Assembly: GCA_003660555.1 (NCBI GenBank)
Contig: QMUK01000055.1
Coordinates: 1 to 8,322, forward strand
DNA length: 8,322 bases
From: Thermococci archaeon
Lineage (GTDB): Archaea; Hadarchaeota; B88-G9
Direction: 5' to 3'
A model generated the notes under the pieces. The model ran no database searches, was not told the DNA's origin, and saw only the letters and a program-made list of their open reading frames with translations. The stretch's first letter is position 1. Every line of letters begins with the position of its first letter. Both the position numbers and the translations under genes were made by a program. Shown here piece after piece: positions 5,704-8,322 of the stretch.

Positions 5704-7386
5704 ATGATGAGATGCGTAATACTCGATTGTTACACTGACGAACCAGCAGGTTTAGGAGTTCCCCCTTACTTGGGAACGTATCCGAGATACGTCGCAGGAG
5801 CAATCCTAGACGGAAATCAAGAAGCGAAAGTAACTTACGTTACGATAGATCAGGTGAGAGATAACACGAAACGACAACTAGAGTACATGAATAAGGAAGC
5901 AGACCTGGTAGTTTTCATAGGAGGATCTCACACACCCGGAAGGTATCTCAGAACCAGGCCAGCGACTCCGAGGGAGATATCCAAAATAGCTAGCAGGATA
6001 GAGACACCGAAGATTCTAGGCGGACCAATCGTTGCTGGACACTCTCAAGTCGGAGGAGTCGAGAATAGTATTACTGAGGATCTATTCGACGTCTTCGAGG
6101 TAGTTTCATTTGGAGATGTGGAAAGAGCAGTATATGACTACGTAAACGGGAAGGAAAGTAAAAGGAACTACTCCAGAAGAACTTATGAGGAAGTAGATAG
6201 ATGGGCCGTCTTAGGATCATTCGTAGTAAAGGAGCATCCTTGCTATCCATTCATAGTCTGTGAGATAGAGACATCTAGAGGATGCCCCAGAGCTCTAAGT
6301 GGAGGTTGTTCCTTTTGTATAGAACCTAGGAGATATGGTCTTCCTGAGTTTAGATCAGAGATAGGAATAGCGAAAGAGATAGCATCCCTTTATCAGAGAG
6401 GGTGTAAGTACTTCCGATTGGGAAGACAATCGGATATAATCATATATGGTTCAGAGGACGCTAGGAAGAAGGAAGTTCCAACGCCAAACCCGGAGATGAT
6501 AGAGAGACTGTTTCTTAGAATATGGAGAGAAGCTCCTGGAATAGAGGTACTACACGTAGATAACGCCAATCCAGCTGTCATAGCTAGGAGACCCGAGTCT
6601 AGGAAGGTAATAGAAGCTCTAGTTAGATATTGTACACCCGGAAATGTTCTAGCTTTTGGGCTGGAGACTTCCGATCCAGAAGTAGCCGAGAGAAACAATC
6701 TATTAACGACAGGAGAGGACATCCTAAAGGCATTGAGGATTGTGAACGAGATTGGGCAAAGAAAGGGATGGAATGGAATGCCAATGCTTCTGCCAGGGAT
6801 AAACTTCGTACTGGGACTGAAGGGAGAGACTCCAGAGAGATACTTCAGGGACTTGGAGTTCCTAAAGAAAATAATCAAGGAAGGATATTTGGTCAGGAGA
6901 ATCAATGTAAGAGAAGTAGCTGTACTGAAGGGAACTGCTATGCAAGAGGTAGGAAATCTTTTCGTCAAAAAGCATTCAAATCTAATAAACTACTTTAAGA
7001 AGAAAGTCAGAGAGGAAATAGACCCAGTTCTCCTTAGGAGAATAACTCCCAAGGGAACTATTCTCAGAGAAGTATTCACAGAGGTCGTCAGGAACAATTG
7101 GACGTTTGGGAGACAATTCGGATCCTATCCACTCACTGTGAAGGTGCCTGGCAGACTAGAAGTAGGGAAATTCATCGATGTTCTTGTAATGGGAAACGGG
7201 AGCAGGTCTGTGATTGGAATACCCTATCCAATAAGGCTAAGTGAGGCAGATCCAAGACAGATAGAGATGCTTCCTGGAATGAATCGAAGAAAAGCGGTAA
7301 AGTTGTTGAGCAAGAGACCAAGAAATGAAGAAGAACTCATGAGACTCGTTGATAGGAAGCTCCTTCCCTTCTTAGAGCTCTCCTAA
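5704..7386 (+). CDS. Radical SAM enzyme with TRAM-like and helix-hairpin-helix C-terminus (COG1031-like)
   Basis: From ATG 5704 the protein has 560 residues. Its N-terminus, DCYTDEPAGLGVPPYLGTYPRYVAG, and the GGSHTPGRYLRTRPAT segment near residue 75 resemble the archaeal COG1031 group; this part may be a Rossmann-like domain. The radical SAM core holds the cluster ligands in RGCPRALSGGCSFCIEP: Cys194, Cys202 and Cys205, spaced CX7CX2C rather than CX3CX2C. Later core phrases include VLHVDNANP, LAFGLETSDPEVAERN and GINFVLGLKGET. About 472-506 reads as a TRAM-like small beta barrel (LTVKVPGRLEVGKFIDVLVMG), and MLPGMNRRKAVKLLSKRP near 522-540 as a helix-hairpin-helix. Those ends suggest a nucleic-acid substrate, perhaps tRNA or rRNA modification, but the reaction is unknown. 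The reading frame can be extended to GTG 5695, and ATG 5707 is equally usable; the TATA position favours 5704 or 5707. Confidence 0.9.
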   Translation: MMRCVILDCYTDEPAGLGVPPYLGTYPRYVAGAILDGNQEAKVTYVTIDQVRDNTKRQLEYMNKEADLVVFIGGSHTPGRYLRTRPATPREISKIASRIETPKILGGPIVAGHSQVGGVENSITEDLFDVFEVVSFGDVERAVYDYVNGKESKRNYSRRTYEEVDRWAVLGSFVVKEHPCYPFIVCEIETSRGCPRALSGGCSFCIEPRRYGLPEFRSEIGIAKEIASLYQRGCKYFRLGRQSDIIIYGSEDARKKEVPTPNPEMIERLFLRIWREAPGIEVLHVDNANPAVIARRPESRKVIEALVRYCTPGNVLAFGLETSDPEVAERNNLLTTGEDILKALRIVNEIGQRKGWNGMPMLLPGINFVLGLKGETPERYFRDLEFLKKIIKEGYLVRRINVREVAVLKGTAMQEVGNLFVKKHSNLINYFKKKVREEIDPVLLRRITPKGTILREVFTEVVRNNWTFGRQFGSYPLTVKVPGRLEVGKFIDVLVMGNGSRSVIGIPYPIRLSEADPRQIEMLPGMNRRKAVKLLSKRPRNEEELMRLVDRKLLPFLELS

Positions 7387-8146
7387 ATGAGTCTTGAACG
7401 AATATTCCAAGATTGTAGAGCTCCCAGTAAGCCTCTTCGAAGGTAGGTGCCTCCACTATCACCAGACCTCTCCTAGGAACTCTTATTGCTCTCTCGTCTC
7501 CACCCACGTTTGGTGTTAGTACCACCACGAGCACCCTCTTGGGAGTTCCTAGCCTTCCAATTCCTATGGAGAAGTAATCCCAAGATGACAGCTTAGTATC
7601 GTTTAATTCGAACATTCTCATTATCTCTTCCTCTACCCCCTTGGCGAACATCATCTCTCTAACACTCTCATTCAGACCATATTCGGTTTCTACTCTCTTC
7701 TCCTCCCCCTCTTTCTTTTCGAGGGAAATCACCAGACTCCACGTCATACTCATCCTGGCGACGAACTCTGTCATACCCATGGCTAGGTACGAGTTCTCCT
7801 TAGATTCACCCTCTACCGGGAAATAAACCACTCTTATTTTCTCGGTATTCTCGAAATCCATTAGGGATAGGGCTAGTTCCCTAAGTGGTTTTTCCTTGGA
7901 GTAGACTGGTATTTCAAAAGTGCTATTCGTCCTAGGGATTAAGCCAACTAGTGTACCTCTTTCACCTAGGTCTGAAGCCTCAATAACTCTCCTCCCTTCT
8001 TCTGTCTTCAAGTCGAAGATCACATAGGAAGAGAAGATCAAGAGTACTATGAGCAATAGTGAGATGATACCTTTCCTAAAGTGGGTCAAGTTATCCCCCA
8101 TTGGATTTTCCAGCGAGCTTAGAAAAGGCTTTCCACCTGAAGGCAT
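7337..8146 (-). CDS. Membrane-anchored protein of unknown function
   Basis: The 269-residue product has one hydrophobic segment at 26-44 (GIISLLLIVLLIFSSYVIF) preceded by basic residues RK, so it is probably anchored by its N-terminus with the rest outside. The outer part is mixed alpha/beta: RVVYFPVEGE, then KRVLVVVLTPNVGGDE and RRGLVIVEAPTFEEAYWELYNLGIFV. The last two phrases recall sequences seen in archaeal S-layer-like and other envelope proteins, but this is too weak to name a family. There are no cysteines. A TATA-like element at 8165-8176 predicts transcription from about 8145-8148, so ATG 8146 fits a leaderless start; ATG 8101 (Met16) is an alternative nearer the membrane helix. The 3' end overlaps the radical SAM gene on the other strand by 50 bases. 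Confidence 0.78.
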   Translation of the reverse strand: MPSGGKPFLSSLENPMGDNLTHFRKGIISLLLIVLLIFSSYVIFDLKTEEGRRVIEASDLGERGTLVGLIPRTNSTFEIPVYSKEKPLRELALSLMDFENTEKIRVVYFPVEGESKENSYLAMGMTEFVARMSMTWSLVISLEKKEGEEKRVETEYGLNESVREMMFAKGVEEEIMRMFELNDTKLSSWDYFSIGIGRLGTPKRVLVVVLTPNVGGDERAIRVPRRGLVIVEAPTFEEAYWELYNLGIFVQDSFRRALRREGASYQRVS

Positions 8147-8164
8147 TCATGTTAGGGTCAAGCT

Positions 8165-8176
8165 ATGTAAAAATAG
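8165..8176 (-). promoter_or_regulatory. Putative TATA box of the membrane-anchored protein gene
   Basis: Minus-strand CTATTTTTACAT lies about 25 bases before ATG 8146, the spacing of a leaderless archaeal gene. Confidence 0.45.
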
Positions 8177-8198
8177 TAGAGAGAAAAAGAAAGAGAGG
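8170..8198 (-). terminator. T-rich tract, possible terminator of the rightmost gene
   Basis: On the minus strand the stretch just after the stop at 8204 is pyrimidine-rich with runs of T (TTTCTTTTTC, then TATTTTTAC). Archaeal RNA polymerase commonly terminates at such oligo-T tracts without a hairpin. It overlaps the next gene's TATA element. Confidence 0.4.
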
Positions 8199-8203
8199 AG
8201 GAA

Positions 8204-8322
8204 TCACTCCATCATTGCATCTAGTTCCTCTAGGAGCTTCTTGACTGCCTTGGCAGTCCCTTCCCTTCCTCCTCCAGCGACCACTAGAGCATCCTTCTCA
8301 GTGCCCCATGGGTCCTCTACCC
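8204..8322 (-). CDS. C-terminal fragment of an envelope or S-layer-like protein, 5' end outside window
   Basis: Only the last 39 codons are present, ending LLEELDAMME then TGA. The fragment reads VEDPWGTEKDALVVAGGG and then REGTAKAVKKLLEEL. A PWxxxKxxLVVAG phrase followed by REGT and an amphipathic helix occurs near the C-terminus of various archaeal surface proteins of the S-layer-like type, and a similar phrase is found in BcsB-like proteins, so an envelope role is possible. The frame is open to the right edge with codon use like its neighbours. Being so short, the family call is tentative, but that it is coding is well supported by the frame, stop and following T-rich tract. Confidence 0.65.
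   Translation of the reverse strand, partial: VEDPWGTEKDALVVAGGGREGTAKAVKKLLEELDAMME

Noticed and set aside
6393-6968. Minus-strand 191-residue reading frame within the radical SAM gene
   Set aside because: It is antisense to strongly conserved radical SAM coding sequence, and its Ser/Pro/Leu-rich composition is typical of a shadow frame.

Overview
The window looks like chromosomal DNA of a thermophilic archaeon. The evidence is a tRNA-Arg gene with a canonical bulge-helix-bulge intron, TATA-box promoters about 26 bases before the inferred transcript starts, a mix of leaderless genes and genes with strong GGAGG sites, almost exclusive AGA/AGG arginine codons, and archaeal families (a COG1031-type radical SAM enzyme and a DUF434/DUF5616 protein). 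Lineage cannot be fixed from sequence alone; Thermoproteota or Korarchaeota are reasonable guesses.

Layout: (1) 1-2138, minus, the first 712 residues of a very large exported subtilisin-like protease; its catalytic Ser lies beyond the left edge. (2) 2139-2303, a divergent promoter region. (3) About 2304-3071, plus, a DUF434/DUF5616 protein, probably PIN/NYN-like. (4) 3084-5368, minus, a likely two-gene operon: a signal-peptide protein with an outward-facing thioredoxin-like CCxxC domain, Ig-like beta domains, one C-terminal membrane helix and a basic cytoplasmic tail, followed by a small coiled-coil winged-helix protein. A phased array of GTTNAAC boxes lies between these two genes. (5) 5522-5663, plus, tRNA-Arg(UCU) with a 64-nt intron. 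(6) 5704-7386, plus, a radical SAM enzyme with an unusual CX7CX2C cluster motif, a TRAM-like segment and a C-terminal helix-hairpin-helix. (7) 7337-8146, minus, an unrecognised membrane-anchored protein whose 3' end overlaps the radical SAM gene by 50 bases. (8) 8204-8322, minus, the C-terminus of a further protein that runs off the right edge.

Two genes encode proteins with signal peptides (the protease and the thioredoxin-like protein) and one encodes a membrane-anchored protein, so cell-envelope work is a theme. The best candidate for an undescribed system is the operon in (4): an envelope CCxxC protein with a cytoplasmic tail, co-oriented with a winged-helix protein whose Shine-Dalgarno site abuts six GTTNAAC-type boxes spaced 9-11 bases apart. 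An envelope redox or stress circuit with autoregulation is an inference, not shown by the sequence.

No gene-free stretch exceeds 300 bases; the longest are 2139-2303 and 5369-5521, both holding promoters.
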